Below are positions 23,155 to 31,327 of a DNA stretch of 37,102 nt, piece after piece. The stretch is taken from contig NZ_QFOA01000028.1 of the NCBI RefSeq assembly GCF_003248505.1, forward strand, positions 1 through 37,102. Reading direction: 5' to 3'. Source of the stretch: Sphingobium sp. (GTDB taxonomy: Bacteria; Pseudomonadota; Alphaproteobacteria; Sphingomonadales; Sphingomonadaceae). The stretch's first letter is position 1; every line of letters begins with the position of its first letter. The notes beneath the pieces are model-generated. The model had not been told where the DNA came from and searched no databases. It saw only the letters and a list, made by a program, of their open reading frames with translations. A program made the translations under genes and the position numbers.

Positions 23155-24351
23155 ATGGCGAGCATAGCCCGCATGACCGACACGCCCCCCGCGTCCGCTC
23201 CCTATCGCATCGACGTCTCGCGCGGCGGCCGCAGTGGCCGCGTGTCCTCGGAATGGTTCTCCAGGCCCGACGACGAGAAATTCCTCTCGCTCTCCAGCCT
23301 CTACGACAGCGTGCGAGCCCGCGCCGATCGCTCGACCACCCGGACTGTCGAAAGCCGCGCGATCCGCGTCGAGGCGAGAAGCGATGCTCCCGAACGGCTC
23401 ACGCTGATCGCCCCTGGCGACGAGCGTCCACTCACACCCACCAACTGGTCCTTCGGCCAGGTCGCGAGCCTCGTCGGCGCCCCGGCCTCCTATCTGCGCC
23501 AGCTGCCCGCGGCGCTCGCCGGTATCAATCTCCAGCACGGACTGTTTACCCACAGAGGCGAACAGGTCAAAATATTGCAGACCGACGATGGCCGAACAGA
23601 ACTGCGGGCTGCGACCGGAAGTCAGTATGGCAGGGTGTACGACTGGGAACTGATACAGGCCATCATGGCATTCGCCGGGGACGGCGTCGGCGATACACGG
23701 TGGAAAGTCCCTGGAAATATCGATTGGGGAAGCATGCGCTATAACCCCTATGTCGATATTACTAAAGACACAACCACACTCTACGCATCGGACAGGGATG
23801 TCTTCGTATTCCTTGTCGACGACACGCATCCGATCGAGGCCGGTAAACTGCCGAATGGTGATCCCGACCTCTATTTTCGCGGGTTCTATGCCTGGAATTC
23901 CGAGGTCGGCTCCAAGACCCTTGGCATCGCGACATTCTATCTACGGGGCGTATGCGCGAACCGGTGCCTATGGGGCGTGGAGAATTTCGAGGAAGTGAAC
24001 ATCCGCCACTCGAAGTTCGCCGGCGCCCGCTTCGCGCACCAGGCCGCCCCGGCGCTCGAGCACTTCGCGAACTCCTCCCCGCAGCGTTTCATCACCGGCA
24101 TCAACGCCGCGCACGAACGTATCGTCGCGCGCAAGGACGAGGACCGCGACGCCTTCCTGCGGCGGCGCGGCTTCTCGAAAACCGAGACGACGAAGATCAT
24201 CCAGACGGTCCTCGCCGAGGAAGGGCATCCGCCCACGAGCGTCTATGATTTCGTGCAGGGCATCACCGCGCTGGCCCGCACGAGGCCGCATCAGGACAGC
24301 CGCCTCGAACTCGAAGGCAAGGCCCGAAAGCTGCTCGAACAGGCGCTCTGA
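23155..24351 (+). CDS. DUF932-family protein
   Basis: A 398-residue protein matching the DUF932 family of plasmid and phage proteins. Family-like segments include WSFGQVASLVGAPASYLRQLP (split by short gaps), ALRAATGSQYGRVYDWELI, RDVFVFLVDD and the characteristic GFYAWNSEVGSKTLGIATFYLRGVCANRCLWG. The molecular function of DUF932 is not established. The start at 23155 is set by AAGGAG with nine-base spacing. It probably heads the operon that continues through a 71-residue protein into the PRTRC cassette, so it may belong functionally to that cassette. Confidence 0.88.
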   Translation: MASIARMTDTPPASAPYRIDVSRGGRSGRVSSEWFSRPDDEKFLSLSSLYDSVRARADRSTTRTVESRAIRVEARSDAPERLTLIAPGDERPLTPTNWSFGQVASLVGAPASYLRQLPAALAGINLQHGLFTHRGEQVKILQTDDGRTELRAATGSQYGRVYDWELIQAIMAFAGDGVGDTRWKVPGNIDWGSMRYNPYVDITKDTTTLYASDRDVFVFLVDDTHPIEAGKLPNGDPDLYFRGFYAWNSEVGSKTLGIATFYLRGVCANRCLWGVENFEEVNIRHSKFAGARFAHQAAPALEHFANSSPQRFITGINAAHERIVARKDEDRDAFLRRRGFSKTETTKIIQTVLAEEGHPPTSVYDFVQGITALARTRPHQDSRLELEGKARKLLEQAL

Positions 24352-24435
24352 GGCGCACTTCCCGATCCGAATTTCCCCGCCATCGCCCGCTCCGGTCTTC
24401 GACCGGGGCGGCTATGCTCATGAAAGGATAAGGCC

Positions 24436-24651
24436 ATGCGTGCCCAGTCCGATGTTCCCCTTTCCGATTTCACCGTGGACGTCGCCTTCTTCAGCGACGG
24501 CGAGCACTATGCCACCCAGAGCTACACAGTCACCGCCTCGACCTGGTTCAGCGCCCGCCAGCAGGCGCTGCAGATGTCGGTGAACAGCGTCTATGACGAC
24601 CCGCGCATTCCCGGTCTCAGCCGCACCGCCACCCTGCGGCCCGGCTCATGA
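24436..24651 (+). CDS. Small conserved-looking protein preceding PRTRC ParB
   Basis: A 71-residue protein (FTVDVAFFSDGEHYATQSYTV, then WFSARQQALQMS) with beta-strand character and no known motif. GGATAAGG precedes its ATG. Its stop overlaps the ATG of the PRTRC ParB gene (ATGA), indicating translational coupling and probable membership in the cassette. No family name can be given. Confidence 0.65.
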   Translation: MRAQSDVPLSDFTVDVAFFSDGEHYATQSYTVTASTWFSARQQALQMSVNSVYDDPRIPGLSRTATLRPGS

Positions 24652-26390
24652 CCCGCGCTCGTACCCGCCGCCTCGGCACGGGGATCTCCGCGCTGATCGC
24701 CGCATCGCCCCCGCCCGCCACCACGCTGCCGCTCGCCAGCATCAGCGCCGGATATAATCCGCGCCGCTATTTCGACAGCCGAAAGCATGAAGAGCTCGTG
24801 GCATCGCTGCGCCTGCGCGGAATGCTCCAGCCGATACTGGTTCGTCCCGCCAGGGAGACGAGCGATGGCTATCTCATCGTCGCCGGGGGGCGCCGCTACC
24901 GCGCGGCGCTCGAGGCCTTCGGGCCCGAGGGCGAAGTCCCCGTCATCATCCGCGAGATGACCGACCAGGAGGCCCTCGAGGCGGCGATCGACGAGAACGA
25001 CGTGCGCGACGATGCTTCGGAAACCGAGCAGGCCGATGCGGCGGTCCGCGTTCTTGCCGCCTGCCAGGACGATCGCGGTGAAGCCGCTCGCCGGCTCGGG
25101 TGGTCCAAAACCAAGCTCGATCGCCGCCTCGCGCTCGCGGGCCTCTGCGAGCCGGTCAAGCACGCGCTCGACGAGCGCCGGATCAAGCTGGGACATGCCG
25201 AACTGCTCGCCGCCGTTCCCGCCGACAAGCAGGAGAAGGCGCTGGAGACGATCCTTGCCTCCGGTCTCGACGTCGGGAAGACGCGCGACCTGCTGATGCG
25301 GGTCACCCAGGATCTCGCCCATGCCTGCTTCGATAAGAGCGAGTGCCTTGCCTGCCCGTTCAACTCCGCAGCGCAGCGTGCGCTGTTCGAGACGCATATC
25401 GAGGACGGGCATTGCACCAATGCCGGGTGTTTCGAACTCAAGACCCAGGCCGCCGAAATGATCCGCTTCGAACAGGAGGAATGCGCAGAAAAGGCTGCGC
25501 GGGCTGCGAAAACCACTGGTGACGATACCGGCGCTAAGCAGGCCGAGGACGAGATCGACGCTATCGACGATCCGGATATCGCTGCCGATGGTGACGAAGA
25601 CGGTGTCGTGGATGACGACACCGGGGACAGCGGCGCGCCCTTCCTTCATCTCCGGGATGAACAGGCCGCATCTTCTGCGAATGATGCCCGAAAACCGACA
25701 GCGCCGATCGATACTGGCGCCAGGAAGCCGGACACGCCGAAGTCCCCCGTCACCGCCCGGTCGATCGCGACCCGGACCAGGGAACTGCGCGAGGCGACCT
25801 GGCGCACCGCGCTCGCCCGCGCGCTCGCCGCTAATCCGGCCCATGCCCAGACCACGATCCTGGTCGCCGCGATGTCCGGCACGCTCCCACAGATCAAGGC
25901 GGAGACATTGCGCGGGCGTGCCGGGCTGCTGGTCGGCGCGTCCTTCCCCGATCTCGATTTCAGCGAGAAGATCGCGGAGATCCAAGCACTGCCGCAAGCG
26001 CAGGCCGCGACAGTGCTGTCCGCCATCGGCGCGGCCTATGCGAAGGATGTCACCAGTTTCAATCATGTCGCCGACCTGGCGCGGGCTTTCGCCGTCGACC
26101 TGCGCGACGCCTGGCAGGTCGATAAGACCTTCCTCGCACGCTACTCGAAGGAGGAACTCAGGTTCATCGCCCGCGAATGCGGGCTGATCACGCACATCGG
26201 CGAGAAGGCGTTCGCAAAACTGCTCGGCCAGAAGAAGACCGATCTCATCACCGGCATGCTCCATGTGCTCGGCTTCGAGTGGGCAGGCCGTCTGCCGAGC
26301 GCCATGACCCTCGACGGTGCATATGGGTCGCCGCCTGCGCGCCCGGTCGCACCCACGAGCGAGGTTCCGATCACGCACCTCGCCGCCTGA
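24648..26390 (+). CDS. PRTRC system ParB-family protein
   Basis: A 580-residue ParB-related protein that names the PRTRC (ParB-Related, ThiF-Related Cassette) system. The ParB N-terminal domain shows YNPRRYF (about 37-43), IVAGGRRYRAA (about 78-90) and the IDENDVRDDAS box. A helix-turn-helix follows (AARRLGWSKTKLDRRLALAGL). A four-cysteine cluster typical of this subfamily (CFDKSECLAC ... CTNAGCF, about 225-265) comes next, then an acidic linker (about 285-345) and a conserved C-terminal helical domain (about 370-560). It probably binds DNA and may bind CTP through the GGRR motif (inference from ParB proteins). No ParA is encoded nearby. PRTRC cassettes are known mostly from plasmids and their function is unknown. 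Confidence 0.92.
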   Translation: MTRARTRRLGTGISALIAASPPPATTLPLASISAGYNPRRYFDSRKHEELVASLRLRGMLQPILVRPARETSDGYLIVAGGRRYRAALEAFGPEGEVPVIIREMTDQEALEAAIDENDVRDDASETEQADAAVRVLAACQDDRGEAARRLGWSKTKLDRRLALAGLCEPVKHALDERRIKLGHAELLAAVPADKQEKALETILASGLDVGKTRDLLMRVTQDLAHACFDKSECLACPFNSAAQRALFETHIEDGHCTNAGCFELKTQAAEMIRFEQEECAEKAARAAKTTGDDTGAKQAEDEIDAIDDPDIAADGDEDGVVDDDTGDSGAPFLHLRDEQAASSANDARKPTAPIDTGARKPDTPKSPVTARSIATRTRELREATWRTALARALAANPAHAQTTILVAAMSGTLPQIKAETLRGRAGLLVGASFPDLDFSEKIAEIQALPQAQAATVLSAIGAAYAKDVTSFNHVADLARAFAVDLRDAWQVDKTFLARYSKEELRFIARECGLITHIGEKAFAKLLGQKKTDLITGMLHVLGFEWAGRLPSAMTLDGAYGSPPARPVAPTSEVPITHLAA

Positions 26391-26424
26391 ACGAACCCAC
26401 GCTCTTCCAGAAGGATGTCTCCCT

Positions 26425-26850
26425 ATGCTGATAACCAGCCTGCTCCCGCTGCTCGCCCGCTATTCGCTCGGCTGCGATCTTGTCGCCGGCCCCGAGGGCA
26501 TGGTCACGCTCACCATCATCCCGCGCATGATCGAAGGCGGCGGCCACAAGCCCGAAGCCGGTGAACTCCGGCCGATCGCGCTCACCGCGAGCGCCGCCGA
26601 GATCGATGCCGAACTTGCGCGGGGCGAGGACGGCGCGCTCGGCCAGCTCATCGCGGGTCGCAAGGCGCTCGCCGATCAGCTGGAAGAGCAGCGCCAGGCG
26701 ACGCAAGCCGCCCGCGCTGCCGCGGCCGCGAAGGCCAAGCCGGCGACACCGACACCGACACCGAAACCGGCGACCGCCGGCGCGAAAGCGCAGGCGGCCG
26801 GCAGTCTGCCTACCGGCGCCAAGCCCGAAGAGCCCGCCAGCCTCTGGTGA
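26425..26850 (+). CDS. PRTRC system protein E
   Basis: A 141-residue protein with the family's N-terminal domain: LLARYSLGCDLVAGPEGMVTLTIIPRM, then LTASAAEIDAELARG (both lightly abridged), followed by a coiled-coil helix (ADQLEEQRQATQAARAA). The tail is low-complexity Ala/Lys/Pro/Thr and ends EEPASLW. The ATG at 26425 has AAGGAT upstream and follows the ParB gene by 34 bases. Its role in the cassette is unknown. The disordered tail suggests a binding or scaffolding function. Confidence 0.83.
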   Translation: MLITSLLPLLARYSLGCDLVAGPEGMVTLTIIPRMIEGGGHKPEAGELRPIALTASAAEIDAELARGEDGALGQLIAGRKALADQLEEQRQATQAARAAAAAKAKPATPTPTPKPATAGAKAQAAGSLPTGAKPEEPASLW

Positions 26851-26904
26851 CGCACGGCAGGAAAAACTCGCCCCATCGCTCCCGATCACTCCCAGGAGAC
26901 AGTC

Positions 26905-27111
26905 ATGCAGATCGATCATCTCACCCGAACCTTTCGCTATGACGGCATCGACCTGCCGGTGCCGCCGCATCTCGCGCAGGATCCGGCCGCGCTGCGCGCC
27001 TATCATGCGACGCTCTACCCGGCGATCCTCAACGCCGAGACGGTCGATGCCGGGGTCATGGGCGGCGCGCATGTCACCGAATATCGCCGCGCCGTCGGCA
27101 CCAAGGGCTGA
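26905..27111 (+). CDS. PRTRC system protein C, ubiquitin-like (Prok_Ub-type)
   Basis: A 68-residue protein with a good AGGAG ribosome site. It matches PRTRC protein C: RTFRYDGIDLPVP, then ALRAYHATLYPAILNAE and GAHVTEYRRAVGTKG. Comparative work places this family in the beta-grasp, ubiquitin-like fold. The protein ends in a single glycine (GTKG), a terminus compatible with adenylation by the E1/ThiF-like protein of the same operon. Conjugation to targets has not been shown here and is inference from the neighbours (ThiF, E2-like B, JAMM-like A). Confidence 0.86.
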   Translation: MQIDHLTRTFRYDGIDLPVPPHLAQDPAALRAYHATLYPAILNAETVDAGVMGGAHVTEYRRAVGTKG

Positions 27112-27122
27112 TCCCGGTGCCG

Positions 27123-27350
27123 ATGGCGCCGCGTCGCCGCGGCGCGACCATCCCGCCGGTGCTGCGCAAAACCCTCCTGGACTGGATCGAGACGGACGAT
27201 GGCGACACTGCCGGCTTCACCCCGCCCGCCTGCAGCCCCCGGGCCCGAGCCCTCCATGCACGGATCGTCGTCGACCCGCAGGGCGGGGCGGGCGAGTCCC
27301 GCGAACCGCTGCAGCCGCCGGCCGGACTTCGCCTCCCGCCGCTTGGCTGA
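27123..27350 (+). CDS. Possible small protein between PRTRC C and F
   Basis: A 75-residue open frame starting 12 bases after the stop of protein C (a GTG at 27117 is also in frame). It has strongly G/C-biased third positions as expected for coding DNA. The first part (IPPVLRKTLLDWIETDDGD) looks like genuine protein and the C-terminus is Pro/Gly/Arg-rich. It overlaps the N-terminal extension of protein F. If this gene is real, F probably starts near its stop, for example at the TTG at 27343. No family is recognised. Confidence 0.4.
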   Translation: MAPRRRGATIPPVLRKTLLDWIETDDGDTAGFTPPACSPRARALHARIVVDPQGGAGESREPLQPPAGLRLPPLG

Positions 27351-28374
27351 TCTTGCCAGTGATCCTGGGGATGATCTTGCGGGCAGGGCCGTCGCGCTAT
27401 CGCCCGATGTCCCGGCGATCTTCGACGCGCCGCTCGCCCCCCATCACCGGGTGATCGGGCGCTGGGCCGCGTCCCAGGCACAGGATGCGAGAGCCTGTAC
27501 GCGGCTCGAAGCCCGCCGCCGCATCGAGGCGGTGTTCGATGCCGCCGTGCGCGAAATCCTGAACCCGATCGATATCGTCGATCTGCGCATCGCCGTCCTG
27601 GGCAGCGAGGCGGATGGGCCGCCCGCGATCGCCATCATCTGCGACAGCATGGGACAGCTTGATCTCGGATGGATCGAAACCGGCGATGCGCCCACCGCCT
27701 GGCGCGCCGCCGCCTACCGGGCGCTCGAGCAGACGCTGGGGCGCGTACTGCCGGTCTTCAGCTACCAGGATCTCTTCGACGAGATGTCCATGTACTACTG
27801 GGAGGGGGAAATCGATGACGAAGCGGCCCGCCGCAGCCTGATCGAATGTCACGGCGCGGACGCCGAGGATCTCGACGGCCACATGCTCCCTTCGCAGCTC
27901 GACGAGCGCCGCCCGGGCTGGATGATCGCAGCGAACGCGGCGCCGCCGAGCCGGCTTCCCGCTGCCCTGCGTCGCAAGCTGGCGGATATGCGTACTGCGC
28001 GGGAGGTGCTTGGCACACTCTTGCCCGAAGCCGGCGCCTGGCACTTCGATTTCGAGGTCGCGAGCGCATATCTTCCCGGTATCGAGGAATGCGCCTCGTT
28101 GCCGCCGCTGACGCTGGTTCCCTTCGTGCCGTTTGCGCGCGAACTCGACGATGTCATGCGCAGCGGCATGGAAATGGGGTTCACGGATATCGCCGGTATC
28201 TGCCCGCTGCCGGATGTGGCCTGCATCGACGACTGGTTCGCCTCACTGCGGCTCGGCGCACAGTTCCTGCTCGCGGTCCAGAACCTCATCCGCTTCGATC
28301 CCCCCAAGCCCAGGAGCCACCCATGTCCGACCATAGCACCCACTTCGAAGCCAGCGGTGGCGGTCTCGTCCTGA
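27199..28374 (+). CDS. PRTRC system protein F
   Basis: Up to 391 residues from the ATG at 27199. Recognisable family sequence begins after about residue 65 (VPAIFDAPLAPHHRVIGRWA). It continues through IAIICDSMGQLDLGWIE, FSYQDLFDEMSMYYWEGEIDDEAARR and ECASLPPLTLVPFVPF to ADWF-like ACIDDWFASL. The N-terminal 48 residues are Pro/Ser/Arg-rich, resemble an out-of-frame product and overlap a small gene candidate. A TTG at 27343 is the likeliest true start if that gene is real. The C-terminus overlaps the start of protein B by 52 bases in another frame. Biochemical function is unknown. Confidence 0.82.
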   Translation: MATLPASPRPPAAPGPEPSMHGSSSTRRAGRASPANRCSRRPDFASRRLADLASDPGDDLAGRAVALSPDVPAIFDAPLAPHHRVIGRWAASQAQDARACTRLEARRRIEAVFDAAVREILNPIDIVDLRIAVLGSEADGPPAIAIICDSMGQLDLGWIETGDAPTAWRAAAYRALEQTLGRVLPVFSYQDLFDEMSMYYWEGEIDDEAARRSLIECHGADAEDLDGHMLPSQLDERRPGWMIAANAAPPSRLPAALRRKLADMRTAREVLGTLLPEAGAWHFDFEVASAYLPGIEECASLPPLTLVPFVPFARELDDVMRSGMEMGFTDIAGICPLPDVACIDDWFASLRLGAQFLLAVQNLIRFDPPKPRSHPCPTIAPTSKPAVAVSS

Positions 28375-29153
28375 CGAACGCCATCCTGCTCTATACGAAC
28401 CAGGCGCCTCGGTATCTCAAACCCTATGGCACCGCGCAGGGCGATACCACCGCCTTCGCCAGCATCCATGCCGTGGAACACGATGGCGATGGCCGGCCGA
28501 CGATCGCGGTCGGCAGCCCGCTGACGCGCGCGCATCTGCGGCAGTGGTCACAGGCGCTTGGCCGTACCGCCCAGCCCGAGCTTCTCCCCGAACATGTGCT
28601 GGTCGCTCATCCCGACATGCTGGCCTGGTGGGTGCCGGCTGAGGTGCGCCCGGCCTATTTCGCGCTGTCGGATCCTCCTGCCGATCTCCATGCGCTTGCT
28701 GCGCGAACGACGCTGCCGGTTCCCTATCCACCCCATCTCCTGATCGCCACACGCCATGGGCTTGGCGTCTATGCCCTCCCGGTAAATGAACGCCCTGGCG
28801 CCGAGACCCCGGTTCTGCACTCGCCGATCCTCAACGTCTTCGTCGACGGACGTCTCTGCTGGGGCAACATCCCGAAACCCAGGGCGCTCAGCATCGCCTC
28901 CATTCCCGCCTATGAAAGCGCGCTGTTCGACTCCTGGTCGACACATCCCAATATCGGGCAGGATCGGACGATACGCGGGAAGGGCGGGCTGGTGCGGCTC
29001 TGGGACGATCTGGCGGCGCGCGGCGCGCGCCGGTTTCCGGTGAGCCGTCTCAAGCCTTTCGGCGCCGGCGCGGCCGGGCAGGGGATAGGCCCGCGAAGGA
29101 CCGCCGCCTGCGCGGTGACGGTAGGCCGGCTCATCGCGCGGGGCCGTGTATGA
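28323..29153 (+). CDS. PRTRC system protein B, E2-like (Prok-E2 family D type)
   Basis: A 276-residue protein matching PRTRC protein B. The family has been related to ubiquitin-conjugating E2 enzymes. The candidate active-site cysteine is Cys179 in NVFVDGRLCWGNIPKP, placed after a beta strand as in E2 folds. SPIL precedes it and a helical C-terminal part follows (AIPAYESALFDSWSTH region). An AGGAG site precedes the ATG at 28323, which lies inside the end of gene F. Its stop overlaps protein A (ATGA). With C, ThiF and A this supports a ubiquitin-like transfer pathway. That chemistry is inferred, not shown. Confidence 0.87.
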   Translation: MSDHSTHFEASGGGLVLTNAILLYTNQAPRYLKPYGTAQGDTTAFASIHAVEHDGDGRPTIAVGSPLTRAHLRQWSQALGRTAQPELLPEHVLVAHPDMLAWWVPAEVRPAYFALSDPPADLHALAARTTLPVPYPPHLLIATRHGLGVYALPVNERPGAETPVLHSPILNVFVDGRLCWGNIPKPRALSIASIPAYESALFDSWSTHPNIGQDRTIRGKGGLVRLWDDLAARGARRFPVSRLKPFGAGAAGQGIGPRRTAACAVTVGRLIARGRV

Positions 29154-29809
29154 CGATGCTCGCCGATGATGCGACGGCAGCGGCGGTGCTTGACGCCATG
29201 CCCTGCTATCCGGTGCCGCCATTCGGAAGGTCGCCCGCCATCGAGGCGCTGCGCGCTTCTCGCGTCGGCCATGGTCTCGCCATCGGCCATGACGGTGTGA
29301 AGCTGATCCTGCGTCGCCCGTGGCTGGCGCTGGACGTGCCGGTTGCGGCGTCCATCGCCGCCTATGTTCCTTATGGCAGCATCGGGGCACCGCGGGCCGA
29401 TCTACGCTGCGGCCTCGTTCCGCGCGCCTTTTACGACGAGGTACTGGGGCATCTGCGTAGCAAGATTCCTGACGAGGCCGCCGCATTCATCCTGTGGAAC
29501 GAGGCGACCCGTGAATTTGCCGTGGAGTTCCCCGCTATCGATGAAGCGACGCCGACGCGACTGGTCTATCGCATGCCCAGGCTGCCGCCTGACTGGCACA
29601 TGGTCTGTGACATCCACAGCCATGCGCGCGGCCGCGCATTCTTCAGCGCCACCGATGATACCGATGATGCCCATGCCACCAAGATAGCGATCGTCTTCGG
29701 ACGTCTCGACCATCCCGATGGTCCCACCATGGCGGCACGGCTCTGTGCGGGCGGCATGTTCCTGCCCTTGCCGCGCTGTCCCTTTGCAGGAGCTCCCGAT
29801 GCAGACTGA
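29150..29809 (+). CDS. PRTRC system protein A, JAB/JAMM metalloprotease-like
   Basis: A 219-residue protein with a complete JAMM zinc motif: His156, His158, Ser166 and Asp169 (DIHSHARG...FFSATDD), the exact spacing seen in JAB deubiquitinases. A candidate catalytic Glu lies in the upstream strand (AAFILWNEATREF). In ubiquitin-like systems such an enzyme trims the precursor or removes the modifier. The Ubl here already ends in Gly, so removal is the more likely role (inference). The gene is coupled to B by ATGA, and its last bases overlap the ThiF gene start at 29799. Confidence 0.88.
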   Translation: MTMLADDATAAAVLDAMPCYPVPPFGRSPAIEALRASRVGHGLAIGHDGVKLILRRPWLALDVPVAASIAAYVPYGSIGAPRADLRCGLVPRAFYDEVLGHLRSKIPDEAAAFILWNEATREFAVEFPAIDEATPTRLVYRMPRLPPDWHMVCDIHSHARGRAFFSATDDTDDAHATKIAIVFGRLDHPDGPTMAARLCAGGMFLPLPRCPFAGAPDAD

Positions 29810-30602
29810 TCAGGCCCGGCGTCACTATCTTCCTGCTGTCTTTGACGATCGTGCGATCACGATCCTGCTGGTCGGCTGTGGCGGGAACGGGGCGCAGATG
29901 TTGATGGGTCTCGCCGCGCTCGACACCGCACTGCGCGCGATCTCCTCGCGCTCGCTCGACGTCACCGTGGTCGACGACGATATCGTCACCGAGGCGAACC
30001 TTGGCCGTCAGCCATTCTACCGCTGCGATATCGGCCATTCCAAGGCGCGTACGCTGACCGAGCGCATCAATCTCGCGCATGGCCTGGCCTGGGAAGCGGT
30101 TCACGGACGCGCTCCTGAAGCGATCGGGATCGACGGCTTCGACATGCTCATCAGCTGCGTCGATACCGCTGCGGCCCGCCGGGCGCTGGGGGCGGCTCTG
30201 CAGACCGGCAGAAATCCGCCCCTCTACTGGATGGACCTCGGTAACCGCGCCGGCGACGGCCAGTACCTGATCGGCTGCCCGCGCCGCACCAGTCACAGCG
30301 ATCGCCCACGTCTTCCCACCGTGCTCGAAGTCTTTCCGGAACTCGCCGACGAAAGCGTGGCTGAAGACGATGCGCCATCCTGTTCGGTCGCAGAGGCGCT
30401 CGAGCGTCAGTCACTGTTCGTCAACCGCGTCGTCGCAAGCCATGCGCTCGCGCTGCTTTTCGATCTTCTCGGGCGCGGTTCGATCGGGCATGCCGGGGCA
30501 TTCATCAATCTTGCCGGCGGTCAGACCGTTCCGATCCCGCTTCCTTTCGCGAATGGCACGTCACTTGCGGCGGCCGGACACGCAAACATCTCGCACTTGT
30601 AG
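29799..30602 (+). CDS. PRTRC system ThiF/E1-like adenylating protein
   Basis: A 267-residue protein of the ThiF/MoeB/E1 superfamily. It has the nucleotide-binding glycine motif VGCGGNG (about 25-31), VVDDDIVTEANLGRQ with the Asp and Arg-Gln used for ATP binding (about 55-72) and LISCVDTAAARRAL. A candidate catalytic cysteine is Cys195 in DAPSCSVAEALERQ, followed by the crossover-type helix SLFVNRVVASHALALLFDLL. It probably adenylates the C-terminal glycine of protein C and may carry it as a thioester. The start at 29799 has AGGAG upstream and lies inside the end of gene A. Its stop overlaps the VapBC operator palindrome. Confidence 0.92.
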   Translation: MQTDQARRHYLPAVFDDRAITILLVGCGGNGAQMLMGLAALDTALRAISSRSLDVTVVDDDIVTEANLGRQPFYRCDIGHSKARTLTERINLAHGLAWEAVHGRAPEAIGIDGFDMLISCVDTAAARRALGAALQTGRNPPLYWMDLGNRAGDGQYLIGCPRRTSHSDRPRLPTVLEVFPELADESVAEDDAPSCSVAEALERQSLFVNRVVASHALALLFDLLGRGSIGHAGAFINLAGGQTVPIPLPFANGTSLAAAGHANISHL

Positions 30603-30615
30603 CCTGTATAGGCTA
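30600..30615. promoter_or_regulatory. Palindrome upstream of vapB, likely autoregulatory operator
   Basis: TAGCCT and AGGCTA form a perfect six-base inverted repeat around GTAT, starting at the stop codon of the ThiF gene and ending 22 bases before vapB. VapB antitoxins bind such palindromes to repress their own operon. The overlap with the ThiF stop shows how tightly the pair was packed behind the cassette. Confidence 0.6.
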
Positions 30616-30637
30616 TGTCATATGCTAAGGAGTCGCC

Positions 30638-30871
30638 ATGAACCTCGAGCGTCACGTCAAACTGTTCAAGAACGGCCGCAGCCAGGCGGTCCGCATTCCC
30701 CGTGAGTTCGAGCTTCCGGGCGAGGACGCCATTATCCGCAAGGAAGGCTCGCGCCTGATCATCGAACCCGCCCGGCCGCGCTCCCTGCTTGCCGTTCTCA
30801 AGACATGGGAACCGCTCGATGAAGAGATCGGCCCGATCGAGGACCTGCCAGCAGAACCGGTCGACATCTGA
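30638..30871 (+). CDS. vapB: VapB-type antitoxin (AbrB/SpoVT domain)
   Basis: A 77-residue antitoxin. The N-terminal AbrB-type swapped-hairpin DNA-binding domain is clear (VKLFKNGRSQAVRIPREFELPG, with Asn-Gly-Arg-Ser-Gln-Ala). The acidic C-terminal tail (EPLDEEIGPIEDLPAEPVDI) would neutralise the toxin. AAGGAG precedes the ATG. It is three bases upstream of vapC and downstream of an operator-like palindrome, so the pair is a self-contained addiction module. Confidence 0.94.
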   Translation: MNLERHVKLFKNGRSQAVRIPREFELPGEDAIIRKEGSRLIIEPARPRSLLAVLKTWEPLDEEIGPIEDLPAEPVDI

Positions 30872-30874
30872 TCC

Positions 30875-31276
30875 ATGTTCCTGCTCGATACGAATATCCT
30901 GTCGGACCTGATCCGACAGCCCGATGGCATGGTCGCCCACGCTATCGCCGACGTCGGCGAGGACGCGGTTGCGACCAGCAGCATCGTTGCCGGCGAACTG
31001 CGCTATGGCGCAGAAAAGCGCGGATCGCCGCGCCTGAAAAGCAAGATCGAGGATTTGCTGTCTCTCATTGCAGTGCTGCCGCTCAAGGACGATGCCGACG
31101 CCTGCTATGGGCGTCTGCGTGCCGACCTCGAGCGCCGTGGCACGCCGATTGGCGCTAACGACATGCTGATCGCCGCCCATGCGCTCGCAATCGGCGCGAC
31201 CCTCGTTACCGACAACATCCGCGAATTCGAGCGGGTCGATGGCTTGCAACTGGTGAACTGGCTCCGAACCACCTGA
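30875..31276 (+). CDS. vapC: VapC-type PIN-domain ribonuclease toxin
   Basis: A 133-residue PIN-domain toxin that cleaves RNA, often tRNA, with Mg2+. The acidic catalytic set is present: Asp5 in LLDTNILSDLI, Glu in VAGELRYGAEK (about 43), Asp in GANDMLIAAHAL (about 100) and Asp in LVTDNIREFERV (about 118). The length is normal for VapC. Together with VapB it would stabilise the element in the host by post-segregational killing. Which RNA it cuts cannot be told. Confidence 0.95.
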   Translation: MFLLDTNILSDLIRQPDGMVAHAIADVGEDAVATSSIVAGELRYGAEKRGSPRLKSKIEDLLSLIAVLPLKDDADACYGRLRADLERRGTPIGANDMLIAAHALAIGATLVTDNIREFERVDGLQLVNWLRTT

Positions 31277-31327
31277 CGCCCGGTTCGCACGGCGTTCCCG
31301 GTCTGGTTCTCGTGGTTAGCGAGCATG

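Noticed and set aside
24591..26378. Long minus-strand open frame (595 codons) opposite the PRTRC ParB gene
   Set aside because: It is a GC-rich antisense shadow. The product has no family features while the plus strand encodes a clear ParB-family protein.
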